Below are positions 18,372-27,333 of a stretch of 64,000 bases of DNA, piece by piece (position 1 is the stretch's first letter; every line of letters begins with the position of its first letter). The notes below the pieces were generated by a model, which was not told where the DNA came from, searched no databases, and saw nothing but the letters and a program-made list of their open reading frames with translations. Location: contig JAHXHN010000002.1 of the NCBI GenBank assembly GCA_025656675.1, positions 287,202 through 351,201 of the forward strand, written 5' to 3'. Made by a program: the position numbers and the translations under genes. This DNA comes from Candidatus Thiodiazotropha sp. (ex Codakia rugifera) (GTDB taxonomy: Bacteria > Pseudomonadota > Gammaproteobacteria > Chromatiales > Chromatiaceae).

Positions 18372-19681
18372 TGAGTAGATTCCTTCGCCAGGTGGCCCGC
18401 AGATACGGATTGCTTTTACAGACATTTGCTGTGTGTTTTTGTCAATCGGTAGTGGCGGTGGAGCCACTGCCTTCACCACTGACCTTGCAATACGCATTGG
18501 AGCTGGCGGACCAGGCGCATCCTGAGTGGAGCTTGGCCGATGCTGGCTTGATGCAAGCTCAAGCTCATCGAACACAGGTTTTTGCAAACGACGACATGCA
18601 TATTGCCTTGACTGCAGAGTTACGTGCTATCGAACCGTCGGAAATTGCTGTTTACGATACCCGCAATGATAGCCTGGCCCGACTCAGCCTCAGTAAACAA
18701 CTCTATGATTTTGGGCGAACCGCTCATGCTGAAGAGGCGGCTGAAGCTGGCTTAGAGTCCCAACAGTGGCAGCTGCTTGAGGTACGACAACAGCGCAGGC
18801 TGGATGTGATGGCGCGATTCTTCGATGTTTTGTTAGCCGATCTTGAGTATGCCAGAGACAATGAGGCGCTCTCCATCGACTATATTCGTTTCGACAGGGC
18901 ACGGACAAAAAATGAGCTGGGAAAGGTTTCAGATATCGAAATGTTGGAGCTAGAGAGTAGTTACCAATTGTCCCGCCGTAAATTGACGGCCAGCCGAAAT
19001 CGACAGCGTATTACCCGCTCCCAGTTAGCGATCAGTCTCAATCGTCCATTGGACCTCCCCGGTGATCTGGAATCCCCGGAGTTTGGGAAAATCCAGGAGT
19101 TTCCGGATATTGAGCCATTGGTTGAGTTGGCGTTGAGAGAGAATCCCAGGCTCAAGATGCTGCATGCCGCACTGCAGGCTGCACAGAAACAGTTGCAGGC
19201 CAGTGAGGCTGAAGACAACCCGGTCTTGCGTGCAGAGTTGGAAGCCGCTGCCTATAAGCGTGAGTTAGGCGGCCGTAATCCCCTGACCGCCGCACTTGTG
19301 TTTGAATTACCGCTTTATCAGGGTGATAGGGTAGAGGCCAGAGTCGCTGAACAGCGTGCCCTGGTTCAACAGAAACAGGCAGAATTGTCTGTGTATGAGT
19401 TGGCACTAAGACAACAAATATTGGACTATTGGTTAGAGTTGGACAGACTGCGAATCGAGTTGGAGGGGTTGCATGTAACGGGAGATTTTCGTGATCTTTA
19501 CCTCGATCGCAGCCGTACGCTCTATGACCTGGATATGGCAACTGACTTGGGTGACTCGATGACGCAGATTGCCGATATTCAGTTCGAACGGGCGAAGAAC
19601 GCATACCAGATTCAGTTGATCCAGGCCCGTATTAAAGCACTCACGGGCGATATGTTGGTACCGCAAGAAGAAAAGCATTGA
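18371..19681 (+). CDS. TolC-family outer membrane efflux protein
   Basis: A 436-residue protein with a signal peptide and the long coiled-coil helices of TolC channels, in two repeats: LQYALELADQAHPEWSLADA and later LVELALRENPRLKMLHAALQ both show the outer-membrane-efflux pattern. It would form the outer-membrane duct for the adaptor encoded next. It begins at GTG 18371, just after an AGGA site, overlapping the preceding stop. No inner-membrane pump gene follows, which is unusual for an efflux operon. Confidence 0.9.
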   Translation: MSRFLRQVARRYGLLLQTFAVCFCQSVVAVEPLPSPLTLQYALELADQAHPEWSLADAGLMQAQAHRTQVFANDDMHIALTAELRAIEPSEIAVYDTRNDSLARLSLSKQLYDFGRTAHAEEAAEAGLESQQWQLLEVRQQRRLDVMARFFDVLLADLEYARDNEALSIDYIRFDRARTKNELGKVSDIEMLELESSYQLSRRKLTASRNRQRITRSQLAISLNRPLDLPGDLESPEFGKIQEFPDIEPLVELALRENPRLKMLHAALQAAQKQLQASEAEDNPVLRAELEAAAYKRELGGRNPLTAALVFELPLYQGDRVEARVAEQRALVQQKQAELSVYELALRQQILDYWLELDRLRIELEGLHVTGDFRDLYLDRSRTLYDLDMATDLGDSMTQIADIQFERAKNAYQIQLIQARIKALTGDMLVPQEEKH

Positions 19682-19701
19682 TGAAAAGGGGGAGGGTGAA
19701 A

Positions 19702-20466
19702 ATGAAGGTGCTGATGATTGTCTGTCTGCTGGTAAGTGGTCAGCTGGCTGCCCAGGACCTGGAGGCAGTGACAGATTGGTCTAACCGGGTTGAGCTGACT
19801 ACCCTGGTCAGCGGCATGGTGGGCCGGGTGAATACGGCAGTGGGTGCTACGGTCAGTCGTGGAGAGCTGCTTTTGGAATTGGATCAGCGTCGATTCAAAA
19901 CCAAACTTGCAGCAGCTGAATCACGGCTTGAAGCGGTCACTCAACAGAATAGCGAAGCGAAGCGTGAACTCGACCGTGCGCTGGAGCTCTATGACCGGAC
20001 GCTGCTATCGGATCATGAACGTAAACAGGCAGAGATTGAAGCGGCTACGTCTGATGCAGCTTACAGAGAAGCTGAAGCGAAGCTGGTCAAGATCCGGTTA
20101 CAGAGGGAGTACAGTCGAATAACAGCACCGTTTGACGGCCTCGTCGAGGCTATCCATGTACAGCCTGGGCAGGCCGTGGTAAATCGTTTTAGCACGATGC
20201 CCTTATTGACCCTTATAGATAACAGTCACATGAAAGCAATCGCTGAATTCGATCAACGGACAGCCCCTCAGCTGAAGATGGGAATGGCGGTAAAGGTTGG
20301 CGTTCGTGGTCAATGGGTGAACGGAGAGATTGTCCGGCTTGGCATGCAACCGGTAACGCAGGATGCGAATGGGCCTCGCTTTAGCCTGGAGGTTGGTTTT
20401 ACACCGCAGGCGGGGATGCAGTTGCGTGCGGGCGAGAAGGTTGTGGTGAGGTTAAAGGATGAGTGA
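19702..20466 (+). CDS. Membrane-fusion (HlyD/RND-type) periplasmic adaptor
   Basis: A 254-residue exported protein with a short signal peptide, a split lipoyl domain (VSGMVGRVNTAVGATVSRG and ITAPFDGLVEAIHVQPGQAV), a coiled-coil hairpin between them rich in Glu/Ala/Lys (residues about 70-130) and a beta-barrel. It would bridge a TolC duct to an inner-membrane transporter. It is short for the RND class (no clear membrane-proximal domain). The start at 19702 follows GGAGGG; the upstream in-frame TTG and ATG overlap the tolC stop. The acylphosphatase gene overlaps its 3' end. Confidence 0.88.
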   Translation: MKVLMIVCLLVSGQLAAQDLEAVTDWSNRVELTTLVSGMVGRVNTAVGATVSRGELLLELDQRRFKTKLAAAESRLEAVTQQNSEAKRELDRALELYDRTLLSDHERKQAEIEAATSDAAYREAEAKLVKIRLQREYSRITAPFDGLVEAIHVQPGQAVVNRFSTMPLLTLIDNSHMKAIAEFDQRTAPQLKMGMAVKVGVRGQWVNGEIVRLGMQPVTQDANGPRFSLEVGFTPQAGMQLRAGEKVVVRLKDE

Positions 20467-20755
20467 TCAGCTTGAGAAAGGGATGCAGACTATTTGTGTC
20501 CGATGCCATGTTGCCGGACGAGTCCAGGGGGTTTTTTACCGGGCCTCGGCGCGCCACGAGGCCCAGCAACTGGGGGTCAAGGGCTATGCCAGAAATCTAC
20601 AGGATGGCCGTGTGGAGATCGTAGCCTGTGGCAGTGTCAGTGCAGTGGCCACTCTACGGGAGTGGTTGCGTAAAGGACCCGCCAACGCTCAGGTGAGCGG
20701 TGTCTCCTGCGAAACCCTCGATTTTCATGACTACCAGCAATTCACCATTGGTTGA
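20459..20755 (+). CDS. acyP: Acylphosphatase
   Basis: A 98-residue protein with the acylphosphatase core: VAGRVQGVFYRASARHEA holds the phosphate-binding loop and catalytic Arg, and LGVKGYARNLQDGRVEI holds the catalytic Asn. It hydrolyses acylphosphates such as 1,3-bisphosphoglycerate or carbamoyl phosphate in the cytosol. The N-terminus is about eight residues longer than usual, so an internal ATG (MQTICV) is an alternative start. It overlaps the adaptor gene by eight bases. Confidence 0.94.
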   Translation: MSDQLEKGMQTICVRCHVAGRVQGVFYRASARHEAQQLGVKGYARNLQDGRVEIVACGSVSAVATLREWLRKGPANAQVSGVSCETLDFHDYQQFTIG

Positions 20756-20789
20756 TCCATTGTCTCAGCCAAGATATCCATTATGTCGT

Positions 20790-21587
20790 TTATTGTGAAT
20801 AGCCTGGTTTGTCCAAGGGTCTGAATCGCATCGTTTTATCCTCTTGACCGATAGGCGATGTTTCCGTTTGGGGTGCATAAGTGGTCTGTGTGGCTTGTTT
20901 TTGGGGACTCAATGGAAGCTGTTCTGTTTCCTGAACTTTGTCGGCGGGGTAACTGAACGGTGCGAGGGGCTGTTGAATTACCGGGGTCTGCTGCTGTGGG
21001 TCTTTGGTTATGACGGGTTGTGCTGCTGCTTTAACCGGTACTGCTGTCACAGGTGATTCTTTCTCTGTGGGTTGCATGGTATCCAGAGGTCGAAAGCGAT
21101 AACTCTCCTGATGGACAGGCTGATAGGTCGTAGTGGCTACAGGTGATTGTTGACGGTTTGGTCGGTTGTTGACATGCTCGGTTGTGGTTGGTTGAGGTTG
21201 CACTGGTGCGACTGCAGGCGTCTGCGGTTGAGGATCACCCTGTGGTAAAGCAGGATGACCGCTGTTCGGTATTTGGCCTGGATAGCCGTAATTTAAAGGT
21301 GGTTGTGGATAGGGGTTTCCTGGATAGCCATACACGGGAGGGTAGCCAGGAGGAGGTGGAGGCGCATACCGGTAGTTGTCGTAACCGTCACGGTATCGGT
21401 TAGAGCCGCCGAACATGTTACGCATCGGGTTGGGCATGCCATTCATCATATGACCGGGATTGACATTGAATTGCCTGCCACTGTTTGAAGACTCGTACTG
21501 GGGTTCGCCTGCTTGAAGGTGAGTGGTGATCAATAGTGTGCAACAAACTGTTGGCCATACCATGCATCTCATTATTGGATTCCTCAA
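20790..21587 (-). CDS. Secreted Pro/Gln-rich low-complexity protein
   Basis: A 265-residue protein of no recognised family. An N-terminal signal peptide (to about LQAGE) is followed by a Tyr/Pro/Gly-rich region (NRYRDGYDNYRY, PPPPPGYPPVYGYPG) and a long Pro/Gln/Thr-rich tail. A short motif occurs twice: YRFRPLDTM and, at the very end, MRFRPLDKPG. It is presumably periplasmic or surface-located and largely disordered. Tyr/Gly/Pro-rich secreted proteins occur as envelope or sulfur-globule proteins in sulfur bacteria, but nothing here proves that. It is convergent with acyP. Confidence 0.75.
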   Translation of the reverse strand: MRNPIMRCMVWPTVCCTLLITTHLQAGEPQYESSNSGRQFNVNPGHMMNGMPNPMRNMFGGSNRYRDGYDNYRYAPPPPPGYPPVYGYPGNPYPQPPLNYGYPGQIPNSGHPALPQGDPQPQTPAVAPVQPQPTTTEHVNNRPNRQQSPVATTTYQPVHQESYRFRPLDTMQPTEKESPVTAVPVKAAAQPVITKDPQQQTPVIQQPLAPFSYPADKVQETEQLPLSPQKQATQTTYAPQTETSPIGQEDKTMRFRPLDKPGYSQ

Positions 21588-21640
21588 CTCGAATGGGTCG
21601 TTTTATACTATTTTCAACACTTAGATAATACACCAACCTT

Positions 21641-22354
21641 ATGCAACTACCACCGCTTAGCAATGGCCGTATTCTTAAGCGCTATAAGCGATTTCTTGCT
21701 GATATTGAGTTGCCGGGGGGTGAAGTGATTACTGTTCACTGCCCAAATACCGGTAGTATGCTTGGATGTTGGCAACCAGGTGCACCCGTCCAGATCAGCC
21801 ACAGTGACAATCCACGTCGAAAACTGGCCTGGACCTTGGAGCGAATCGATATGGGTAATGGTTGGGTCGGTGTTCACACCGGTCGTACCAACCCGGTCAT
21901 CGAGGAGGCGATCGAGTGTGGGGGAATAACGACACTGACTGGCTACAGAGCAATTCGCCGAGAAGCGACATTCAATCCGGACGCTGCTGAGAAGTCCAGG
22001 TTCGATTTCTATCTTTCCCAGGGCGACCAGCCTGATGCGTGGGTTGAAGTTAAGAATGTCACCTTGTGGCAAGGTGATGGGTTGAGCTTTCCCGATGCGG
22101 TGACAGAAAGGGGTCGAAAACACCTGGATTCACTTGCAGAGGCGTGTCATCAAGGTTTTAGAGGTGTCATGGTGTACGCCCTGAATCGCTCAGAGGGAGA
22201 CTGTTTCCATCCTGCTGACGAGATCGATAAGCGGTATGGAGAGACCTTGCGTCGTGTTGTGCGTGAAGCAGGTGTTGAGGTCGTAGCCGTACGCATCGAG
22301 CATGGCTCAAATTCCATGGGTGTGACTGGCGAGGTTCCTGTGGTATTGGATTGA
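21641..22354 (+). CDS. sfsA: SfsA family DNA-binding protein/nuclease-like
   Basis: A 237-residue protein matching SfsA in length and order: NGRILKRYKRFLADIEL (OB-like N-terminal part), HCPNTGSMLGCWQPG, RTNPVIEEAI, and the nuclease-like core AWVEVKNVTLW with the RGRKHLDSL segment. SfsA was named for sugar fermentation stimulation in E. coli; its fold is that of a PD-(D/E)XK nuclease, and its exact role is unclear. Its promoter region is shared with the divergent Pro/Gln-rich gene. Confidence 0.95.
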   Translation: MQLPPLSNGRILKRYKRFLADIELPGGEVITVHCPNTGSMLGCWQPGAPVQISHSDNPRRKLAWTLERIDMGNGWVGVHTGRTNPVIEEAIECGGITTLTGYRAIRREATFNPDAAEKSRFDFYLSQGDQPDAWVEVKNVTLWQGDGLSFPDAVTERGRKHLDSLAEACHQGFRGVMVYALNRSEGDCFHPADEIDKRYGETLRRVVREAGVEVVAVRIEHGSNSMGVTGEVPVVLD

Positions 22355-22388
22355 ACCCGAATCAGGCGCAATGGCGACAATAAAATGG

Positions 22389-22405
22389 GTGTTAACAGAC
22401 CCTGG
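22389..22405. repeat. Copy of a dispersed motif (GTTAACAG-core)
   Basis: GTGTTAACAGACCCTGG here matches GTGTTAACAGGTCCTAGG at 24566-24583 and GTGTTAACAGGCCCTGG at 29426-29442. The last two lie beside copies of the CCGCAGTTGA inverted-repeat end, so this is likely a fragment of the same element family. Confidence 0.5.
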
Positions 22406-22446
22406 TATAGGGCACCACACTAGGTAGCCGGACTGATAGGGTGTGA

Positions 22447-23286
22447 TCAGTAGCCCATTGAGGCGAGATCCAGGCCGGAGGGGATATCTGGCAGTGAGCT
22501 GAGGCCGCTCAGGATTTCACCATCGGGTTGCAGGCTGAGCCATCTGTAACCTGGGGGCGTTGCATCGATGGCAAAATCATCTTCCCCCGCTGTAAACTGA
22601 ACGCAGGTAGAAGGTGTCCCCATGAGTTTGACGCCCTTGTAAACGGTCTCGAACACTTGATGAATATGCCCACACAGAACCGCCTTGACTTGTGGGTGGT
22701 CTACTACCAGGTCAAAAAAGCTATCCGGATTCTGCAATACCATAGTATCCATCCAGCGGCTGCCCACAGGCAGTGGATGGTGATGCATACAGATCAAGGT
22801 GTGTTTGTCGGGATGTGCTTCCAGCAGTACTTTAAGCAGTGCTAACTGGCTCTCATCGATTCGCCCACCATCATTGTTGGGTATGGTGGAGTCAAGAAAG
22901 ATCAGTGACCAGCCCTTTGCTTGAACGCTGGAAATGCAGTGTACGTTGTCCTGGTTCAGTAGCTGCTTCATCTTACCCGGCAGGTCATGGTTGCCAGGAA
23001 GGCAGTAACTTGGAATCTCGGTCAGTCTCAATCTGCCAAGCAGACGCTTGTAACCACTGTCAGAGGCATCGTGGACCAGATCGCCTGTCGCCAGCAGGAG
23101 ATCGGGTGTGCCGGTTTCCATCAGTGCCTGGGCCAATACCTGATCGAATGTCTCCAGGGTATTGATTCCCAGCAGGCAGCGGGATGGATCGGCATAGAGG
23201 TGACTGTCTGTCAGTTGCAGCACCTTCAGACTCTCATCAGGGAGCTGCTGAAACGTCACTAGCTTATTGTCAGGACTGCTGCCCAT
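22447..23286 (-). CDS. cpdA: 3',5'-cyclic-AMP phosphodiesterase CpdA
   Basis: A 279-residue class III metallophosphoesterase. The metal-binding motifs are in order: LTDSHLYAD (usual DxH), ATGDLVHDASD (GDxxxD), LPGNHDLP (GNHD), CMHHHPLPVGSRWMD and LCGHIHQVFE (GHxH). CpdA hydrolyses cAMP and so limits CRP signalling. A longer frame from TTG 23391 lacks a ribosome site; the ATG at 23286 gives the family's usual N-terminus. The gene is divergent from oxyR. Confidence 0.93.
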   Translation of the reverse strand: MGSSPDNKLVTFQQLPDESLKVLQLTDSHLYADPSRCLLGINTLETFDQVLAQALMETGTPDLLLATGDLVHDASDSGYKRLLGRLRLTEIPSYCLPGNHDLPGKMKQLLNQDNVHCISSVQAKGWSLIFLDSTIPNNDGGRIDESQLALLKVLLEAHPDKHTLICMHHHPLPVGSRWMDTMVLQNPDSFFDLVVDHPQVKAVLCGHIHQVFETVYKGVKLMGTPSTCVQFTAGEDDFAIDATPPGYRWLSLQPDGEILSGLSSLPDIPSGLDLASMGY

Positions 23287-23524
23287 AGAGCGGTTCACAT
23301 TTCTGTTTTTTAGTCTGACGAGCAATTTGATTCTCCAGACCTCATCAGGATCCTTTACATATTGCCATAATAGTAGATCAGGATTTGCCAAAGCAAAAAC
23401 CGATATTTTACTTCTTTGCCCTAAGGTTAGGGATTATTCCACATTCTTCATCTATTTCTGTTGAGGCGTTAACATTTTTTAAGCCAATTAGTTTTTTCTA
23501 TCTTATCGGCTACACTGTTAGGTT

Positions 23525-24475
23525 ATGACACTTAATGAACTCCGTTATATCGTTGCAGTGGCTCAAAAACGCCATTTTGGACATGCTGCGGAGGCTTGTT
23601 ATGTGAGCCAACCCACTCTCAGTGTGGCCGTAAAGAAGCTGGAAGAGGAGCTGGGTGTTGGCTTGTTTGAACGTGGTCAGGGGGAAGTGAGTCTCACCGT
23701 CGCGGGAGGACGGATAGTGACCCAGGCACAGCGGGTATTGGAAGAAGCCGGCATGATACGCCAACTGGCCAGTCAGAGTGTGGATCAGCTGGTCGGACCG
23801 TTAAGGGTGGGTGCCATCTATACCGTTGGACCCTATCTATTCCCCCATTTGGTACCGGTACTCAATCAACAAGCCAGCGAAATGCCCCTGGTTATCCGAG
23901 AGAATTACACCACGATACTGACAGAACAGCTCAAGCAAGGCGAGTTGGATGTCATCATCATCTCCTATCCTTACAATGAGCCAGGTATCGTTACGCGACC
24001 TCTCTACGATGAATCGTTTTCAGTGTTATTGCCGGTGAAGCATCCGCTCAGTGCATTTGAGACGATAACAGTGCAACAACTGCAGGATGAAGATGTGCTT
24101 TTACTCGGTGAAGGGCACTGCTTTCGTGAACAGGTCAAGCAGATCTGCCCTGGCTGTCTGAGCAAGGGTAACGGCGATAATAATTTGCAGAAGAATCTGG
24201 AAGGTAGTTCATTGGAGACTATCCGTTATATGGTGGCCAGTGGTATCGGTGTTACCGTCTTGCCGGATACGGCAATCGGTGTGGAGTACCTGCGTTGGGA
24301 TCTACTCACTACCCGGCCCCTTGCGGTTGAATCCCCTCAGCGTCGGGTGGTATTGGCATGGCGTAAGAGTTTCCCCCGTCCAGAGGCCGTTAACCTGCTC
24401 TGGGAGTCGATTCGCTCATGTGATTTGAATGGTGTCAAGCTCGTGTCAGAGCCCATCCATCTGGCTGTTGGTTAA
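23525..24475 (+). CDS. oxyR: Hydrogen peroxide-sensing LysR regulator OxyR
   Basis: A 316-residue LysR-type regulator with the N-terminal winged helix (LRYIVAVAQKRHFGHAAEAC, SQPTLSVAVKKLEEELG). The peroxide-sensing cysteines fall at Cys199 (GEGHCFREQ) and Cys208 (QICPGC), the same numbering as E. coli OxyR, with an extra Cys211. On oxidation it activates catalase and thiol-repair genes. None of the usual targets is adjacent. A repeat element fills the gap to the convergent aldolase gene. Confidence 0.95.
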   Translation: MTLNELRYIVAVAQKRHFGHAAEACYVSQPTLSVAVKKLEEELGVGLFERGQGEVSLTVAGGRIVTQAQRVLEEAGMIRQLASQSVDQLVGPLRVGAIYTVGPYLFPHLVPVLNQQASEMPLVIRENYTTILTEQLKQGELDVIIISYPYNEPGIVTRPLYDESFSVLLPVKHPLSAFETITVQQLQDEDVLLLGEGHCFREQVKQICPGCLSKGNGDNNLQKNLEGSSLETIRYMVASGIGVTVLPDTAIGVEYLRWDLLTTRPLAVESPQRRVVLAWRKSFPRPEAVNLLWESIRSCDLNGVKLVSEPIHLAVG

Positions 24476-24476
24476 A

Positions 24477-24665
24477 CCCAGATTCCGCAGTTGACCGTTG
24501 TAATCTGATGTAAGGTAGTGAAATGCCGTATCAAGTGATGAATTTTTGCCACACCCATTGGATTAGTGTTAACAGGTCCTAGGGGAATAACCATTAACGG
24601 CGAACACTGTCTTGCCGGGTACGCTGGGATTTCCCACAAATCCATGTTCAACGGCGGATTCTAGG
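24477..24665. mobile_element. Second inverted-repeat (MITE-like) element
   Basis: GATTCCGCAGTTGA (24481-24494) and TCAACGGCGGATTC (24648-24661) are imperfect inverted ends (12 of 14), related to those at 3981 and 4136. The element contains a GTGTTAACAGGTCCTAGG motif at 24566-24583. It exactly fills the space between the stop codons of oxyR and the convergent aldolase gene, where it could also serve as a terminator. Confidence 0.55.
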
Positions 24666-26633
24666 TTAAATCACCCTGTCATTTCCGCCATCCACCGGTA
24701 TCTGCGCCCCTGTTGTTTTGCTGAACCTTTGATCACAAAGTTCCGTCGCCAGCTCAGCGACATCCTGACTGGTGATTTCACATCCCAACAGGTTGCGTTT
24801 CTTGTACTCAGGCACACTGAGACCATAGTGTTTTGCGCGAGCCTCCAGGGTTTCCTGCGTCCAGATGCCGGTATCGAAAACGGCATCAGGGTGTAATGTG
24901 TTGATGCGGATAGCATCACTTGCCCACTCCAGAGCAGTGACTCGCGCAAGCTGCATCAGCGCAGCCTTGGAGGCGGAATATGCGGCAGCACCTTGACCGG
25001 GAGCGGCTACATTTTTTGATCCGATGACAACAACCCGCCCGGCACGGGGCGCCTGTTTAAGATAGGGATGACACTCCCTGAGCAGGCTCAGGTTTGCGTC
25101 TAGATTGATCCGTATTACGCGCTTCCAGGTGCTATCTTCCAATTCAGATACCGGACAACCTCCTGGAAAGATACCGGCGTTCAGAATTAGCATGTCAATC
25201 CCGCCAAATCGTAGGATTGTCTGTTCCAGGGCATTCCTTACAGCTTCCGGATCTGTCACATCACAGATCATGCCGTGGAAACCTGCATGGGGATGCTGAT
25301 AGGTGATGGAAGGTGCTTTATCCAGTCCCACCACTGAAGCACCTCGTTGAAGCATCGCCTCTACACAAGCCTTGCCAATACCCGAGGCTGCACCGGTAAT
25401 CAGGGCCACTTCACCCTGGAATGGAAGCGATGAACCGCTTTTTCTCAGCTTGGCCTGTTCTAATTCCCAGTACTCCACATCGAATATGTCCTGGGTTGGG
25501 AGGGCCTGCCATCCTCCCAGCTTTTCAGCCCGTTGGATGATTGTCATCGTGTGACGATAGATATCGGCTACGATACCTGCCTGCTGACTGCTTCTGCCCA
25601 CACTGAGCAGGCCAAGCTGTGGATCCAATACCACTCTCGGTGCGGGGTCCAGCATCTCCACCGGTGCTCTGGAGGTGGGGGCATGTTGTTCAAAATAACG
25701 CTGATAATCAGCCACAAACTCGATGACTTCGGTGCCTAACATCGGTCGTTGCTTCGTGCGTATGACATGATCGGGTGTTGCAGGTCCTCGTTGCGAGATC
25801 TGATCAAGATCGGCCCTTTGGCAAAAGCTGAGATCCGAGTCACTGCGATGGCTTTGCAGAATGATTGGAAATCCCGCCACATGTGATATTTCTGTACGCA
25901 GTTTCGCCAGGGTTTCCGGCTGACAACCGTTATCTTTACAGGGTGCAGGCAGATCCCAGGCATTTGACTTTTGCAGAAATGCCTCAGCTTCATCGACCAG
26001 TTGGATCATACGTTCGTAGGAGAGTTGAGCGCTCTCCCCAAAGGTGAACAAACCATGATTCATCAGCACCATGCCAAGGGTGCCCTGATGGGCTTCAATA
26101 GGAAATCGTTGTGCAACCGACCGGGCCAAATCGAAACCTGGCATCACATAAGGTATGACGACCACCCGATCACCATAGATCCCACGAATCAGCTGTTCCC
26201 CCTGTGGGGTGTTGGTCAGGGTGATGATGGCATCCGCATGGGTGTGGTCAACATATTTGAATGGAAGTGCGGCATGGAGGATCGCCTCGACCGAAGCAGT
26301 GGGGGCGTTAGCCACTGTCTGTTGGGTTTTGAGCTGGTTGACCATCTCACTGTCACTGAGTGAATCGAGTTGAGCGAGTCGCAGCAAGTGGGCCATACGA
26401 ACCGGCGAGAATCCGGCACTTTCAATGGTCGCCAGGTCCCAGCCGCTGCCCTTAACGTAGAGGATCTCCTCTTGTTCGCCAAACAGATTTGTCTCGTGGA
26501 TCTTTACCGAGGTGTTGCCGCCACCGTGCAGGACCAGGGAAGGGTCGGAACCAAGCAGGCGGGAGCTATAGACACGGAGCTCCAGCTCATTTTGACAGAG
26601 ATCCGCTTCGGTTGTATTCCAAAGGCTCTTCAT
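24666..26633 (-). CDS. Bifunctional class II aldolase / short-chain dehydrogenase
   Basis: A 655-residue fusion. The N-terminal half (to about residue 400) is a class II aldolase/adducin domain: SLVLHGGGNTSVK, the metal site HTHAD in KYVDHTHADAI and MNHGLFTFGE. The C-terminal half is a Rossmann SDR: ALITGAASGIGKA (NAD-binding), LNAGIFPGG, and the catalytic Tyr-Lys in AAYSASKAAL. Fusions of this kind (RhaD-like/RhaDA type) cleave a ketose phosphate and oxidise the resulting lactaldehyde. No rhamnose or fucose genes are next to it, so the substrate is open. Length is near the family's usual 680-700. Confidence 0.92.
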   Translation of the reverse strand: MKSLWNTTEADLCQNELELRVYSSRLLGSDPSLVLHGGGNTSVKIHETNLFGEQEEILYVKGSGWDLATIESAGFSPVRMAHLLRLAQLDSLSDSEMVNQLKTQQTVANAPTASVEAILHAALPFKYVDHTHADAIITLTNTPQGEQLIRGIYGDRVVVIPYVMPGFDLARSVAQRFPIEAHQGTLGMVLMNHGLFTFGESAQLSYERMIQLVDEAEAFLQKSNAWDLPAPCKDNGCQPETLAKLRTEISHVAGFPIILQSHRSDSDLSFCQRADLDQISQRGPATPDHVIRTKQRPMLGTEVIEFVADYQRYFEQHAPTSRAPVEMLDPAPRVVLDPQLGLLSVGRSSQQAGIVADIYRHTMTIIQRAEKLGGWQALPTQDIFDVEYWELEQAKLRKSGSSLPFQGEVALITGAASGIGKACVEAMLQRGASVVGLDKAPSITYQHPHAGFHGMICDVTDPEAVRNALEQTILRFGGIDMLILNAGIFPGGCPVSELEDSTWKRVIRINLDANLSLLRECHPYLKQAPRAGRVVVIGSKNVAAPGQGAAAYSASKAALMQLARVTALEWASDAIRINTLHPDAVFDTGIWTQETLEARAKHYGLSVPEYKKRNLLGCEITSQDVAELATELCDQRFSKTTGAQIPVDGGNDRVI

Positions 26634-26705
26634 TACACCTCATCAGGTTCGAAAGCACTATGCTTCAGTGTAGTTTGTTAGGCGCGTTGCATGGGTAAAG
26701 CAGGT

Positions 26706-27221
26706 TTAGAAATTATCCGTAGAGGTAAATAGACCGACTCGCAGATCCTTGGCGGTGTAGATTTCTCGTCCATCCACTTTCATGACGCCATCAGCAACGC
26801 CTAGCACCAGCTTGCGGGTAATGACGCGTTTGACGTCGATGTGATAGGTAACCAAGTCGGCTTTCGGCAGAACCTGTCCGGTGAATTTGACTTCACCCAC
26901 ACCCAGGGCGCGTCCATGACCGGGGTTGCCTATCCATGCCAGAAAAAATCCGACCAGCTGCCACATGGCATCGAGACCCAGGCAACCAGGCATGACTGGA
27001 TCGCCGGGGAAATGGCAGTCGAAGAACCAGAGATCGGGATTGATATCGAGTTCTGCCAGAATCTCACCCTTACCAAATTCACCGCCCTGATCGGAGATTT
27101 TCGCGATCCGGTCCATCATCAACATGTTTGGCGTCGGCAACTGGGCATTGCCAGGGCCAAACATATCGCCATTGCCGCAACGCAATAGCTCATCGCGGTT
27201 AAAAGAAGTTTGTTTGGTCAT
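26706..27221 (-). CDS. fabA: 3-hydroxydecanoyl-ACP dehydratase/isomerase FabA
   Basis: A 171-residue hotdog-fold protein of the normal FabA length. The active-site histidine is in [14 protein letters not shown] and the aspartate in [12 protein letters not shown]. It dehydrates 3-hydroxydecanoyl-ACP and isomerises the double bond, starting unsaturated fatty acid synthesis. The usual partner fabB is not adjacent. It begins at ATG 27221 and stands as a single gene between the aldolase and proS. Confidence 0.97.
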   Translation of the reverse strand: MTKQTSFNRDELLRCGNGDMFGPGNAQLPTPNMLMMDRIAKISDQGGEFGKGEILAELDINPDLWFFDCHFPGDPVMPGCLGLDAMWQLVGFFLAWIGNPGHGRALGVGEVKFTGQVLPKADLVTYHIDVKRVITRKLVLGVADGVMKVDGREIYTAKDLRVGLFTSTDNF

Positions 27222-27333
27222 TATGGGTACGCCTCTTTGCCTACAACACCCGCTCGGGGCAGAAAAACAAACTAGTTTCCTCGCTCTAGCGGGGGTGTGT
27301 CAAATCGTTCGCATTGAGAATTTGTTGATTAAC

